Shown here in pieces: positions 28,128 to 36,969 of a stretch of 64,000 bases of DNA; position 1 is the first letter of the stretch, and the number at the start of each line of letters is the position of its first letter. This DNA comes from ZC4RG20 sp964553875 (lineage in GTDB: Bacteria > Pseudomonadota > Gammaproteobacteria > Steroidobacterales > Rariloculaceae): the NCBI GenBank assembly GCA_964553875.1, contig CAZKNH010000003.1, forward strand, positions 16,457-80,456, read 5' to 3'. Made by a program: the position numbers and the translations under genes. The notes under the pieces are model-generated. The model did no database searches. It had not been told where the DNA came from and saw nothing but the letters and a program-made list of their open reading frames with translations.

Positions 28128-29915
28128 ATGGCACGCACACTGTCCGTAGTCGTCCTCGCCGCAGCCGTTGCTTCCATGCTCGAGGTTTATGCCCAGGAGG
28201 ATGCTTTCTACATCGCCGACGGAAGAAGAATCTCGCTGCCCGCCGCGCAACGATCGAGCGCCGTGCGTATCGTCGAAGGACGATTGGACGAGTTTCAGGC
28301 GGCCGTCGAGAAGGAGCCCGCGGTCACGCTCGTGCCGCTGCCCCTGCTGCAGCAGCGCTATGGGATTGCCTTCCTGGGCGCTGCCGAGGGCGTCGAAGAC
28401 GAGGTCTTTCGCAGGGCTGTCGCCGTCCTCGAGGAGCACCCCGCCGTGGAGTCGGCCGTCCCCGTGTATCGGTCAGGCGACGTGGAGCTGGTGCTCGTCA
28501 ACGAGTTCACCGTCCGCTTCGAGCCCGATGTGCCGCTCGAGACCGGCCGCGAGCTGCTCGAGCGGCTCGGCGCCGACGTGCTCGAGATCGACGAGCGCCG
28601 GTCCCGGTTCACCGTCACGTTCCCGCGCGAGGAGCCGGATGCCGCGCTCCGCTATATCAACGAGCTCGCGGTCGACCCGAGGACGAGGTATGCACAGCCC
28701 TCGCTCGTAAGGGTTCTGCCCCCGCGCATCGGGTTCCTCGAAATCCCGCCGCCGCCAACGGGGTCACGGGGCACGCCGACAGCGGAGCCTCCGCCGGAAA
28801 CGGCTTCCAGCTCGTTTCCGCGTTGTCCGTCCCCGGCGCCGGACGCGGTCTGGACCGGATCGCCGAATGACGTGCTTTTCGCCCGGCAATGGTCGCTGCG
28901 ACACACTACTGCGGGCCGGGTCGGCGGCGCACCGGGAGCAGACATCCGCGCGCTTGCCGGATGGCAGGTTTCCCAAGGCTCGGCTGACGTGACCATCGCC
29001 GTCCTCGACCTCGGCGTGTCCTCCGAGCACCCGGACTTGAAGAGCAAGATCGTTCCGGGGGCCGACGTCACGGGAGCCGGAACGACCGAGCCCCTTCTCG
29101 ACGACCATCACGGCACCTCGATTGCGGGAGTCGCGGCCGCGGCATCGAACAACGCGGTTGGAATCGCCGGAGTCGATTGGCATGCGCGCGTCGCGCCGGT
29201 CCGAGTCAGCTACTCGGGCTGTGCCACCGGCGATTGCCGCTGGGAGTGGGCGCCGACACTTTTCGTCGACGGTATCTACGCGGCCATCGACCTCGGCGCG
29301 CGTGTTCTGATCGGCGCATGGGGATGGCACGGCGATCCGGACGACGGCCTGAGCGACGCCATCCGCGAAGCGGTCGAAGCGAACGCCGTCGTCGTCCTCG
29401 CGGCCGGTCAGCACCAGGCGGTCTTCGATGCCGACACCCCTGCGTGCGCAACCGGCGAAGACCGCTCGGTCTTCTATCCCGCCAACCTCGCCGGCAGCTC
29501 CGATCCGATCCTCGCGGGCGGCGTCATCGCCGTCAGCGCAACGGATCAGTGGGACGACTTTCAGGTCCACCAGTGCGAGGACCTGCAAGCCTACGCCATC
29601 TGGGGCAGTAACCGGGGACCCGAGGTCTCGTTGTCCGCGCCCGGGACCGACATCCTGTCCCTGACCAACTACGGCGGCTACGCGTGCTACTTCGGAACGT
29701 CGATGTCGGCGCCGCTCGTCGCCGGCGCGGCGGCTCTGCTCCTTGCGAGGTATCCGGACGCGACACCCGCCGAGATCAAGCGCTGGCTCCAGGAGGGCGC
29801 CGACTATCTCGGCAGCGATCCGACGGGTCGGGACGACCGCTACGGGCACGGGCGCCTGAACCTCGCAGGTGCGTTCGAAGCCGCGGCGGCCGATCGGGGA
29901 TCGTCGCAGGAATGA
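28128..29915 (+). CDS. Subtilisin-like S8 serine protease
   Basis: A 595-residue exported protease. Residues 1-23 are a signal peptide (MARTLSVVVLAAAVASML); residues about 30-235 form a long N-terminal region that ends in a Pro-rich linker; the peptidase domain spans about 260-590. The triad is Asp294 (VLDLGVS), His328 (HHGTSIAG) and Ser525 (GTSMSAPLVAG). The usual oxyanion Asn (AAGN) is replaced by Gln428 (LAAGQHQ), which may lower activity. Two Cys pairs (SGCATGDC, and CATG with HQCED) suggest disulfides. GGAGAAGG precedes ATG 28128. Its last 76 bases overlap the convergent transporter gene. Confidence 0.9.
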   Translation: MARTLSVVVLAAAVASMLEVYAQEDAFYIADGRRISLPAAQRSSAVRIVEGRLDEFQAAVEKEPAVTLVPLPLLQQRYGIAFLGAAEGVEDEVFRRAVAVLEEHPAVESAVPVYRSGDVELVLVNEFTVRFEPDVPLETGRELLERLGADVLEIDERRSRFTVTFPREEPDAALRYINELAVDPRTRYAQPSLVRVLPPRIGFLEIPPPPTGSRGTPTAEPPPETASSSFPRCPSPAPDAVWTGSPNDVLFARQWSLRHTTAGRVGGAPGADIRALAGWQVSQGSADVTIAVLDLGVSSEHPDLKSKIVPGADVTGAGTTEPLLDDHHGTSIAGVAAAASNNAVGIAGVDWHARVAPVRVSYSGCATGDCRWEWAPTLFVDGIYAAIDLGARVLIGAWGWHGDPDDGLSDAIREAVEANAVVVLAAGQHQAVFDADTPACATGEDRSVFYPANLAGSSDPILAGGVIAVSATDQWDDFQVHQCEDLQAYAIWGSNRGPEVSLSAPGTDILSLTNYGGYACYFGTSMSAPLVAGAAALLLARYPDATPAEIKRWLQEGADYLGSDPTGRDDRYGHGRLNLAGAFEAAAADRGSSQE

Positions 29916-31258
29916 ATCGCGGACGGCCGCTTACGCCGCGGGTAGCCGCGCGAGAGCCGCGCGGCGACGAGGAGCCACAGCAGCGCGAGGCCCAAGTTCA
30001 CGCACGCGAATTCGCGCGCCCCGAAACCGAGCGCGTGCACGCCTGTGTAGACGATGCCGGCTTGAAGCACGTCGCCGAAGCGCCAGAAGAAGGCGTCGAT
30101 CGCCGTCTTGCCTTCGTATTTCGCCCCCGGCGCGAGCGGCAGATAGAGCGAGTGCCGCACGGTATTCGTCAGCGAATAGTTCACGCCGTTCTCGACGGTC
30201 TTCACGATCTTCAGGATCGCGAAGACCGGCACGAACGCAGCGAGCGCATAGCCGACGACCGCGAGGAGCGGCCCGACGAGCACGGCTCCCGCGACGCCGA
30301 CCCAGCGGAAGATGCGCCCGACGAGCAAGAGCTGCGTCGCGACCGCAAGGGTATTCACCGCGAAATAGAAGCTCGCGTAGAACGCGCCGATGACGGCGCC
30401 GCGGTCGAGCCCGGAGTCGAGCGCGACCGCCCGGTCGGCATACGCTACGACGTGCTTCGAAAGCAGGTACTCGCCGGTCGTATTCACGCAATTGAGCAGC
30501 ACGACGAGGACCGCGAGCCCGCGCAGATAGCGATCGTTCAGCACGAGCGAGAGGCCCGCGCGAACGGACGCGACGGATTCGGCGTCCCTCGCTCGGAAGG
30601 TCTCGGGCACCGCACGCCGGCTCCACTCCATCAGCGGCAGCGTCAAGGCGAGCAGCCCCGCGCAGACCAGCATCAGCGGCCAGACGCCGAGGACCGGATA
30701 GAGGACGCGAAAGAGGAGCGGCCCTGCAAAGCCGCCGAGCACCGCTCCGCCTGCGATGACCGGAAATACCCGCTCGCCGCTCTCGACGTCGAAGGCGTCT
30801 GCGGCATGCGCCCAGAACTGAGCGACGATCACGACGCCGAACACGCCGACCCATACGTAATAGGCGACGGCAACGTCGGCACCGGCTCGACCCAGCAGGC
30901 AGAACAGGACCAGATTCGCGGCGAAGAAGGCAGTGATCGCACGCACGAGCTTGCGGCGGCCCACGTGCTTTGCGACGGCTCCGTACAGGGGGACCGCCAC
31001 CAGCAGCACCAGCGCAACGACGGCCTGCGCGATGCTCTTGATCTCCGGCGAGCCTTCGGTCAAGAGCAGGGGTTCGCGCAGCGTCTTCAGCACGTAGTAG
31101 CAGACGAGCAGAACGAGCGCGTGCACGAAGAAGAGCGCGACGCTCGCCGCCTCCGTCGCCCGCGTCGATTCGACGCCGCGCAGGAACGAGGCCGCCCGGA
31201 GCCGACTGATGCTTCGCTCCGGCGCGGCCGCTCCGAATGGTGCCGCCTCACGTCCCAC
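29840..31258 (-). CDS. MFS-like transporter, probably Npt1/Npt2 nucleotide-exchange type
   Basis: A 472-residue membrane protein with about 12 hydrophobic segments. VLKTLREPLLLTEG near the N-terminus, the central NTTGEYLLSKHVV and the later WRFGDVLQAG block are features I associate with the ATP/ADP-translocase-like MFS group (Npt1/Npt2) found in free-living bacteria; the real substrate is uncertain. GTG 31258 is the first start, ten bases after a small membrane-peptide gene. The C-terminal 30 residues are hydrophilic and are encoded in the 76 bases that overlap the end of the convergent S8 protease gene. Confidence 0.7.
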   Translation of the reverse strand: MGREAAPFGAAAPERSISRLRAASFLRGVESTRATEAASVALFFVHALVLLVCYYVLKTLREPLLLTEGSPEIKSIAQAVVALVLLVAVPLYGAVAKHVGRRKLVRAITAFFAANLVLFCLLGRAGADVAVAYYVWVGVFGVVIVAQFWAHAADAFDVESGERVFPVIAGGAVLGGFAGPLLFRVLYPVLGVWPLMLVCAGLLALTLPLMEWSRRAVPETFRARDAESVASVRAGLSLVLNDRYLRGLAVLVVLLNCVNTTGEYLLSKHVVAYADRAVALDSGLDRGAVIGAFYASFYFAVNTLAVATQLLLVGRIFRWVGVAGAVLVGPLLAVVGYALAAFVPVFAILKIVKTVENGVNYSLTNTVRHSLYLPLAPGAKYEGKTAIDAFFWRFGDVLQAGIVYTGVHALGFGAREFACVNLGLALLWLLVAARLSRGYPRRKRPSAIHSCDDPRSAAAASNAPARFRRPCP

Positions 31259-31267
31259 GTGCGCCGC

Positions 31268-31402
31268 TCACACGACCGGCAGGTCTCGCAGAGCCAAGAC
31301 GCTGTGCACGAGCGCGGGCGTGATCGTGACGAAGATCAGCACTTCGACGACCCAGAAGTAATCGCGTTCGCCCTTGCCGAGCTTCTTTCTGATGATGTTC
31401 AT
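31268..31402 (-). CDS. 44-residue single-span membrane peptide
   Basis: A small gene encoding MNIIRKKLGKGERDYFWVV followed by a hydrophobic span (VLIFVTITPALVHSVLAL) and a short tail. The start has an excellent ribosome site (AGAGGA, seven bases upstream), and the stop lies nine bases before the transporter start, so both are likely co-translated. The basic N-terminus predicts an N-in orientation. It may be a regulatory or accessory subunit of the transporter; no family was recognised. Confidence 0.65.
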   Translation of the reverse strand: MNIIRKKLGKGERDYFWVVEVLIFVTITPALVHSVLALRDLPVV

Positions 31403-31536
31403 CGTCGTTTCCTCTGTGGCGTTTCCCGGAGACTCGACGAGGTCTTTGCACCGCCGTCAGTCGATATAGTGTCGCCATCGGTGCTACCGTCTCACTTTCG
31501 AGATCGAGAAAGAGGCGTGGCAGAGAAGGCGGAGTC

Positions 31537-32148
31537 GTGAAGGCGCCGAGCGAACGCGACGCCGTCGAGGCGCAGACGTCGATCGATCTCGTGCGCAGGA
31601 TCGGCCGCGGCGACCGCGCCGCGGAACGCGAGATGGTCGAGCGATACGGCCGGGGGCTGCTGTATCTGCTGCGGCGTCGGACGTCGGATCCGGAGCTCGC
31701 GAAGGATCTGCGGCAGGAAGCCTACGTGATCGCCATCGAGAAGCTGCGCGCCTCTCCGATCGACGAGCCGGAGCGGCTCGGCGCTTATCTCCGCGGCATC
31801 GCGATCAATCTGGTCTCTGCGGCGCAGCGCAAGACGAGACGCCGCGCCACGTCGACCGACCTCGAGTCGATCGACGCGGCGTCCGACGCCCGCCCGGGGC
31901 CGGGAGACACGCTGTCGCGCGAGCAGATCGCGGCGAGCGTCCGTGCCCTGCTCGACGAGCTTCCGGTCGACCGCGACCGCGAGGTGCTCATTCGTCTTTA
32001 CCTGATGGATCAGGATCGTGACCGGATCTGCGACGCGCTCGGCATCGATGCGTCGCATTTCAACCGCGTGCTGTTTCGTGCGAAGCAGCGCTTCAAGGCA
32101 TTGCTGATGCAGGCGGCGAGGCGTCGAAAACTCGACGTCGTGAGCTGA
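31537..32148 (+). CDS. ECF-type RNA polymerase sigma factor
   Basis: A 203-residue sigma-70-family protein with ECF architecture. Region 2 is visible as LVRRIGRGDRAAEREMVERY...LAKDLRQEAYVIAIEKLR, and region 4 as LPVDRDREVLIRLYLMDQDRDRICDALGIDASHFNRVLFRAKQRFK, a helix-turn-helix. GTG 31537 follows GGCGGAG. It diverges from the small membrane peptide/transporter pair across about 134 bases and is followed 33 bases later by a likely membrane anti-sigma gene. Its target promoters are not evident. Confidence 0.88.
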   Translation: MKAPSERDAVEAQTSIDLVRRIGRGDRAAEREMVERYGRGLLYLLRRRTSDPELAKDLRQEAYVIAIEKLRASPIDEPERLGAYLRGIAINLVSAAQRKTRRRATSTDLESIDAASDARPGPGDTLSREQIAASVRALLDELPVDRDREVLIRLYLMDQDRDRICDALGIDASHFNRVLFRAKQRFKALLMQAARRRKLDVVS

Positions 32149-32181
32149 GAGTTCCCTGGCCCCGAGGACACTAGGTCGTAT

Positions 32182-32871
32182 ATGAGCATGACGCGACAGG
32201 ACATCGAACGGCGGCTCGTCGTCGAGCGCTATCTGCAGGGGAAGCTGACTCCGAGCGAGGAGGCGGCGTTCGAGGAGACGTACCTCGGCGATCCGGACCT
32301 CGTGGATCAGATCGAGCTCGCCGAGCGGCTCCGCGAAGGGCTCGGGGAGCTCGCGCTCGCGGGCGAGCTGCCGAGGTCACGGCCCCGCCGTCGGCTCGCG
32401 TTTCTGGCCTCGGCGCCCTACGCGGCCGCCGCGTCCGTGCTCCTTGCCGCGTCGCTGCTCCTTTCCACCGTGCTTTACGTGCAGAACGCCGAGCTCAGAG
32501 CCCGCGCGAGCGGGGAGATCCCCGCGTTTCGCATCGAGCCGCTCTTCGCGACGCGCGGCGACGGGCACGTGATCGCCCGTCCCGACGAGGGCGAGTGGAT
32601 CATGCTGATGGTCGATCCCGGAGCATCCGACTACGAAACGTACCGCGTGACGGTGCGTCCTTCGCAGCCGGCCGCGGCACCGCTCGTGCAGACGAGCGGG
32701 ATCGAGCCGGGCTACGAAGAGACGCTCGCGGTCGGCGTGCCGGGCGCGCGGCTCGTTCCCGGCGACTACGAGGTGATCGTCGAGGGCGACGCGGACGGCG
32801 AGTGGCGGCCCGTCACCCGTTTGCCGTTGCACGTCGAGGCCGCGCCGCAGTCGTCCGCGCCGGCTCGGTAA
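32182..32871 (+). CDS. Putative membrane anti-sigma factor (no zinc motif)
   Basis: A 229-residue protein. Residues 1-72 are charged and probably cytoplasmic (VERYLQGKLTPSEEAAFEETYLGDPDLVDQIELAERL, resembling anti-sigma N-domains), one membrane span covers about residues 78-101 (APYAAAASVLLAASLLLSTV), and a periplasmic beta-rich domain of about 125 residues follows. The usual HxxxCxxC zinc motif is absent. The role is inferred from topology and from following the ECF sigma gene directly. It converges on lnt, with 32 bases between stops. Confidence 0.7.
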   Translation: MSMTRQDIERRLVVERYLQGKLTPSEEAAFEETYLGDPDLVDQIELAERLREGLGELALAGELPRSRPRRRLAFLASAPYAAAASVLLAASLLLSTVLYVQNAELRARASGEIPAFRIEPLFATRGDGHVIARPDEGEWIMLMVDPGASDYETYRVTVRPSQPAAAPLVQTSGIEPGYEETLAVGVPGARLVPGDYEVIVEGDADGEWRPVTRLPLHVEAAPQSSAPAR

Positions 32872-32903
32872 ACACGATTCGTCTGCGGCTGCGGAATGCT
32901 CGG

Positions 32904-34436
32904 CTAGGCCGCGTCCGAGCGTGCGACCCGCGTGTAGAACGATCGAGCATGCGAGAGCAGTAGCACGAGAAGCGCGCCGAGCACCACGGGATAGTTGCCG
33001 ACGACGGCATAGGGTGTCGCGCCGGTGAACCCTTCCACGACGTCCGTCAGCACGCCCGGCTCGAATTGCGGGATCCGCGAAACCACGCGTCCCCGCGGGT
33101 CGATCACCGCGGTGATGCCGGTATTCGCGGCGCGCAGCATGTACCTTCCCGCTTCGGCGGCGCGGACCCGCGCGATCTGCAGATGCTGATGCGGACCGAT
33201 CGAATCGCCGAACCATGCATCGTTGCTGACGTTCACGAGCAACGTCGCGTCAGGCAGATAGTGAAGCTGCTCCGCGCCGAAGACGGCCTCGTAGCAGATC
33301 GTGATCGCGAGACGCTCGCCGGCGACGTCGAGCGGCGGCTGCTCGTCCGCGCCGGGTTCCGCATCGATGTACGGAAGGTTCATCAGCCGCAGCCAGTCGC
33401 GGACGAAATCCGGCACCGGGAAATACTCGCCGAACGGCACGAGGTGCCGCTTCACGTAGAACTGGCGTGGATCGGTCAGCGCGACGACGGCGTTCTGGAA
33501 GTTCTCGATCGAGCCCGTCAGCACGCCGAGGACGACCGAGCCGCCCCGCTCGGCGGCGATGTTCTCGATCCCCGCGAGATAGCCGACGATGTCGTTGTAG
33601 AACGTCGGAATCGCCGCCTCGGGCCAGACGATCAGCTCGGCGCCCGCGCTCTGCTCCGTCAGGTTCCGGTAGAGCCGCAGCGTCTCGTTGAAATGCTCCG
33701 CAAGCCACTTGAGGTCCTGCGGCACGGCTCCCTGAACGAGCGCGACGGATACCGAGTCGCCCTTCGGCCGCGTGAAGCGCATGCCGTCGACCGCGTACGC
33801 GCTCCCCCATAACACCGCGAGCGTGCCGACGGCGATCATCCGCTCGCGCCGTGCGCCGAGCACGATCGCCGCGAGCGCGCCGGACGTGAGCAGCACGGCC
33901 CAGCTCATCGCGTGCAATCCGCCGACCGGTGCGAGCGCGAAAAGCCACGATTCGGTCTGGCTGTAGCCCGCGGACAACCAGCCGAAGCCCGTGAAGATCC
34001 AGCCCCGCAGCCATTCGGTCAGGACGAAAAGCGCGGGCAGCGCGACGAGCCACGCGGCCGCGCCCGACGTGCGCTCGAGCCACGCGGCGAGAAACCCCGT
34101 GATCGCCGGAAAGAGTGCGAGCACCGCGACGAAGAGCCCGGTCATCGTCCACGCGATCACGGGATGCAGCCCACCGTAGACGTGCAGGCTCACGTACACC
34201 CAGTGCACGCCGGCGAAGAAGCTCGCGAGCCCGAACAGGAAGCCGAGCCCGAACGCGCGCACCGGCGGCTCACCGCGCCAGACGACGAAGAGCGCCCCAT
34301 AGCAGAGCGGCGCGACGAAGAAGAGATCGAACGGCGCGAACGCGAGCGGCAAAAGGGCCCCGGCCGCCGCCGCGAGCCCGGCCTTCGCCGCGCGCGGGCC
34401 GATCGGCCGCGCTCGATACCGCGTACGCTCGTTCAT
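32904..34436 (-). CDS. lnt: Apolipoprotein N-acyltransferase Lnt
   Basis: A 510-residue inner-membrane enzyme that adds the third acyl chain to lipoproteins. The N-terminal part holds about six membrane spans; the C-terminal nitrilase domain shows the Glu-Lys-Cys triad in VWPEAAIP, KRHLVPFGEY and ITICYEAVF. NVSNDAWFGDSIGPHQHLQIARVRAAEAGRY is the hallmark Lnt block. Length equals E. coli Lnt (512). It is followed upstream on the same strand by corC, ybeY, phoH and miaB, the usual order. Confidence 0.96.
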   Translation of the reverse strand: MNERTRYRARPIGPRAAKAGLAAAAGALLPLAFAPFDLFFVAPLCYGALFVVWRGEPPVRAFGLGFLFGLASFFAGVHWVYVSLHVYGGLHPVIAWTMTGLFVAVLALFPAITGFLAAWLERTSGAAAWLVALPALFVLTEWLRGWIFTGFGWLSAGYSQTESWLFALAPVGGLHAMSWAVLLTSGALAAIVLGARRERMIAVGTLAVLWGSAYAVDGMRFTRPKGDSVSVALVQGAVPQDLKWLAEHFNETLRLYRNLTEQSAGAELIVWPEAAIPTFYNDIVGYLAGIENIAAERGGSVVLGVLTGSIENFQNAVVALTDPRQFYVKRHLVPFGEYFPVPDFVRDWLRLMNLPYIDAEPGADEQPPLDVAGERLAITICYEAVFGAEQLHYLPDATLLVNVSNDAWFGDSIGPHQHLQIARVRAAEAGRYMLRAANTGITAVIDPRGRVVSRIPQFEPGVLTDVVEGFTGATPYAVVGNYPVVLGALLVLLLSHARSFYTRVARSDAA

Positions 34437-34499
34437 GAGACGGTTTCGTGCCTGAGCCGGAGGGCGGCCTCGAAGCGCCGCCGTCCTCGGACGGACGCG

Positions 34500-35360
34500 T
34501 CAGCCCGCTTCGCCGTCCTTGAGCCGTGTGACCTCGACGGTCTGAATGCGCCGCCGGTCACCCCTCAGGACGCGGAAGCGGAAGCCGCCGAAGTCGAGAT
34601 GCTCGCCGCGGCGGGGCAGCCTCCCGAGCTCGTGCATGATCAGCCCGCCGATCGTGTCGTATTCCTCGTCGCTCAGGTTCGACGAGAAGTATTCGTTGAA
34701 GTCCTCGATCCGCGTCAGGCCGAGCACATGGAAGCGTCCTTCGCCCTGATCCTGAATCGACTCCGCTTCCTCGGGATCGTGCTCATCGTCGATGTCGCCG
34801 ACGATCTGCTCGAGCACGTCCTCGATCGTGGCGAGCCCGGACACGCCGCCATACTCGTCGACGACGATCGCCATGTGGTTGTGGCTCTGCCGGAACTCCG
34901 TCAGCAGCGTGTTAAGGCGCTTGCTTTCCGGGATGAACACGGCAGGCCTCAAGAGGCTCTCGAGATCGAACGAGCTCGGATCCTTGCCGAAATGCTTCAG
35001 CAGATCCTTCGCGAGCAGAATCCCCACGACCTCGTCACGATCCTCGCCGATGACCGGGAACCGCGAGTGCCCCGATTCGACGATCGTCTTCAGCAGCACG
35101 TCGATCGGCGCGTCCTTCTCGAGCACGACCATGTGCGAACGAGGCACCATGATGTCGCGCACGTGGGTCTGGGAGACCTCGAGCACCCCCTGCAACATCG
35201 CGTACTCGTCCGCCGCCAGCAAACCGCGTTCACGGCTCTCGGCCAGGAACGCCGCGATCTCCTCTCGGCCTTTGAGGTCGTCGCTGCGGTTCTGGAACAG
35301 CCGCGACCACCAGCCGGTCAGGCCCGGGGCGTCGTGTGTAGAGGGCAAGTCGTCGGACAT
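34500..35360 (-). CDS. corC: CorC/HlyC-family CBS-domain protein
   Basis: A 286-residue cytoplasmic protein with two CBS domains (VRDIMVPRSHMVVLEKDAPIDVLL... and the GVSGLATIEDVLEQIVGDIDDEHD segment) and a C-terminal CorC_HlyC domain (DEEYDTIGGLIMHELGRLPRRGEHL). This branch is implicated in magnesium/cobalt homeostasis; the tie to Mg efflux is indirect. ATG 35360 (MSDDLPST) is preferred over a longer frame running through a repeat. It lies between ybeY and lnt as in E. coli. Confidence 0.92.
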   Translation of the reverse strand: MSDDLPSTHDAPGLTGWWSRLFQNRSDDLKGREEIAAFLAESRERGLLAADEYAMLQGVLEVSQTHVRDIMVPRSHMVVLEKDAPIDVLLKTIVESGHSRFPVIGEDRDEVVGILLAKDLLKHFGKDPSSFDLESLLRPAVFIPESKRLNTLLTEFRQSHNHMAIVVDEYGGVSGLATIEDVLEQIVGDIDDEHDPEEAESIQDQGEGRFHVLGLTRIEDFNEYFSSNLSDEEYDTIGGLIMHELGRLPRRGEHLDFGGFRFRVLRGDRRRIQTVEVTRLKDGEAG

Positions 35361-35378
35361 CGAACTGATCCGTATATT

Positions 35379-35392
35379 GGGGTCAGGACCCC
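35379..35392. repeat. REP-like core upstream of corC
   Basis: GGGGTC-AG-GACCCC is a perfect 6-bp inverted repeat around AG, preceded by ATT as in other copies of the family. It is a single, truncated-looking copy in the 113-base ybeY-corC gap; the following 70 bases show no gene. Confidence 0.6.
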
Positions 35393-35473
35393 GAGCGTTC
35401 AAGGGACGCGGCGGCAAATTTTCCGCGCCGAAACGCCGGACTTCCTTCGAAAAACATGCAAAACCCTGCGGCC

Positions 35474-35947
35474 TCAGGCACCTCGCTCGCTCCGATACGG
35501 GTCCTCGAAACCGAAGGCCGCGAGAATCTCCCGTTCCCGATCCTCCATCACACGTGCTGCGGCTTCCTCCTCATGGTCGTATCCCAAGAGGTGCAGCGTG
35601 CCGTGCACGACGAGGTGCGCGAGGTGCGCGATGACGGTCTTGCCCTGCTCGGCCGCTTCGCGCTCGACCACGGGCACACAGATCACGAGATCGCCGAGCG
35701 GCGTCGGCTCATCGGGCAGCGGCGGGACGTCGTCGACGGGGAAGGCCAGCACGTTCGTGGGGCCGCTCTTCCGGCGATACGTTTCGTTGAGCGCCGCGGA
35801 TTCGGCCTCGTCGACGAACCGCACGGTGAGCTCGCCGCCGGCGGGCCCGGCCGCGGCCGCGGCCCAGCGGCGGATCGACGCGGTGTCGGGCAGCCACGGG
35901 CACGCGACGGCTCGCTGCACCGTGACCGAAAGCCGCGCGCGGCTCAT
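35474..35947 (-). CDS. ybeY: Endoribonuclease YbeY
   Basis: A 157-residue metal-dependent RNase involved in 16S rRNA 3' maturation and ribosome quality control. The metal site HGTLHLLGYDHEEE is intact, preceded by RRKSGPTNVLAFPVD and the LGDLVICVP block. Its ATG overlaps the phoH stop (ATGA). Length is close to E. coli YbeY (155). Confidence 0.95.
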   Translation of the reverse strand: MSRARLSVTVQRAVACPWLPDTASIRRWAAAAAGPAGGELTVRFVDEAESAALNETYRRKSGPTNVLAFPVDDVPPLPDEPTPLGDLVICVPVVEREAAEQGKTVIAHLAHLVVHGTLHLLGYDHEEEAAARVMEDREREILAAFGFEDPYRSERGA

Positions 35948-36969
35948 CGCTCGCGGCGGGCCCGGCTACGCGCCTCCGGGGCGCGGGCGGCCTGCTCCTC
36001 GCGCATCCGCGCTTCCTCGCGCGCATAGGCCGTGACGATCTTTTGCACGAGCGGATGCCGGACGACGTCGGTCGAGTCGAAATAGATGAACGCGATGCCG
36101 GGCACGTCGCGCAGCACGCGTGACGCCTGCTCGAGGCCCGACTCGCGCCCCGGAGGCAGGTCCGTCTGCGTGATGTCGCCGGTCACGACGGCGCGCGAGC
36201 CGAAGCCGATCCGCGTCAGGAACATCTTCATCTGCTCGGGCGTCGTGTTCTGCGCCTCGTCGAGGATCACGAACGCCTCGTTCAGCGTGCGGCCGCGCAT
36301 GAACGCGAGCGGTGCGATCTCGATGACCTGCCGCTCGACGAGGCGGGCGACTCGGTCGAAGCCGAGCATCTCGTAGAGCGCGTCGTACATCGGCCGTAGG
36401 TACGGATCGACCTTCTGCGACATGTCGCCGGGCAGAAAACCGAGCCGCTCGCCGGCCTCGACGGCCGGGCGCACGAGCACCATGCGGCGAACCGCGTCGG
36501 CGAGCAGCGCCTCGACGCCGGCCGCTACGGCCATGTAGGTCTTGCCGGTCCCCGCCGGTCCGATGCCGAACGTGAGGTCCCGCTCGCGCATCGCCTTCGC
36601 GTACTCGGCCTGATGCGCGCCGCGCGCCCGCACGTCGCGCCGCCGCGTATGGATCACGGACTCGTCGCGCGGAGCGCGCCCGCCGGGCCGGTCGTGCTCG
36701 ACGATCGCGAGGTGCACGCGCTCGGGGTCGAGCTGATCGCGCTCCGTCGCGGCGAACAGGTCCTCGAGCACCGAGCGCGCCTTCTCGACGGCGACCTCGG
36801 GGCCCGTGATCTCGAAGCGGTTACCGCGGTTCTTGATCCGCACGCCGAGCCGCTGCTCGATCAGCCGGAGGTGCTCGTCGAGCTGCCCCGCGAGGTTCGC
36901 CAACCGGCGGTGATCGTCCGGGACGAGCAGAAGCTCGACGCGGTGCTCGGTTGTCTGCGCGTCAGGCAA
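35944..36969 (-). CDS. ybeZ: PhoH-like ATPase (YbeZ)
   Basis: A 341-residue PhoH-family ATPase that works with YbeY and may be a helicase. Walker A is GPAGTGKTYMA and Walker B FVILDEAQNTTPEQMKMFLTR; the ITGDITQTDLP-like segment (VVTGDITQTDLPPG) is the family's sensor motif. The C-terminal 25 residues are Arg/Glu-rich. TTG 36969 overlaps the miaB stop by eight bases and is the natural start (next codons CCT GAC GCG). Confidence 0.93.
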   Translation of the reverse strand: MPDAQTTEHRVELLLVPDDHRRLANLAGQLDEHLRLIEQRLGVRIKNRGNRFEITGPEVAVEKARSVLEDLFAATERDQLDPERVHLAIVEHDRPGGRAPRDESVIHTRRRDVRARGAHQAEYAKAMRERDLTFGIGPAGTGKTYMAVAAGVEALLADAVRRMVLVRPAVEAGERLGFLPGDMSQKVDPYLRPMYDALYEMLGFDRVARLVERQVIEIAPLAFMRGRTLNEAFVILDEAQNTTPEQMKMFLTRIGFGSRAVVTGDITQTDLPPGRESGLEQASRVLRDVPGIAFIYFDSTDVVRHPLVQKIVTAYAREEARMREEQAARAPEARSRARRER

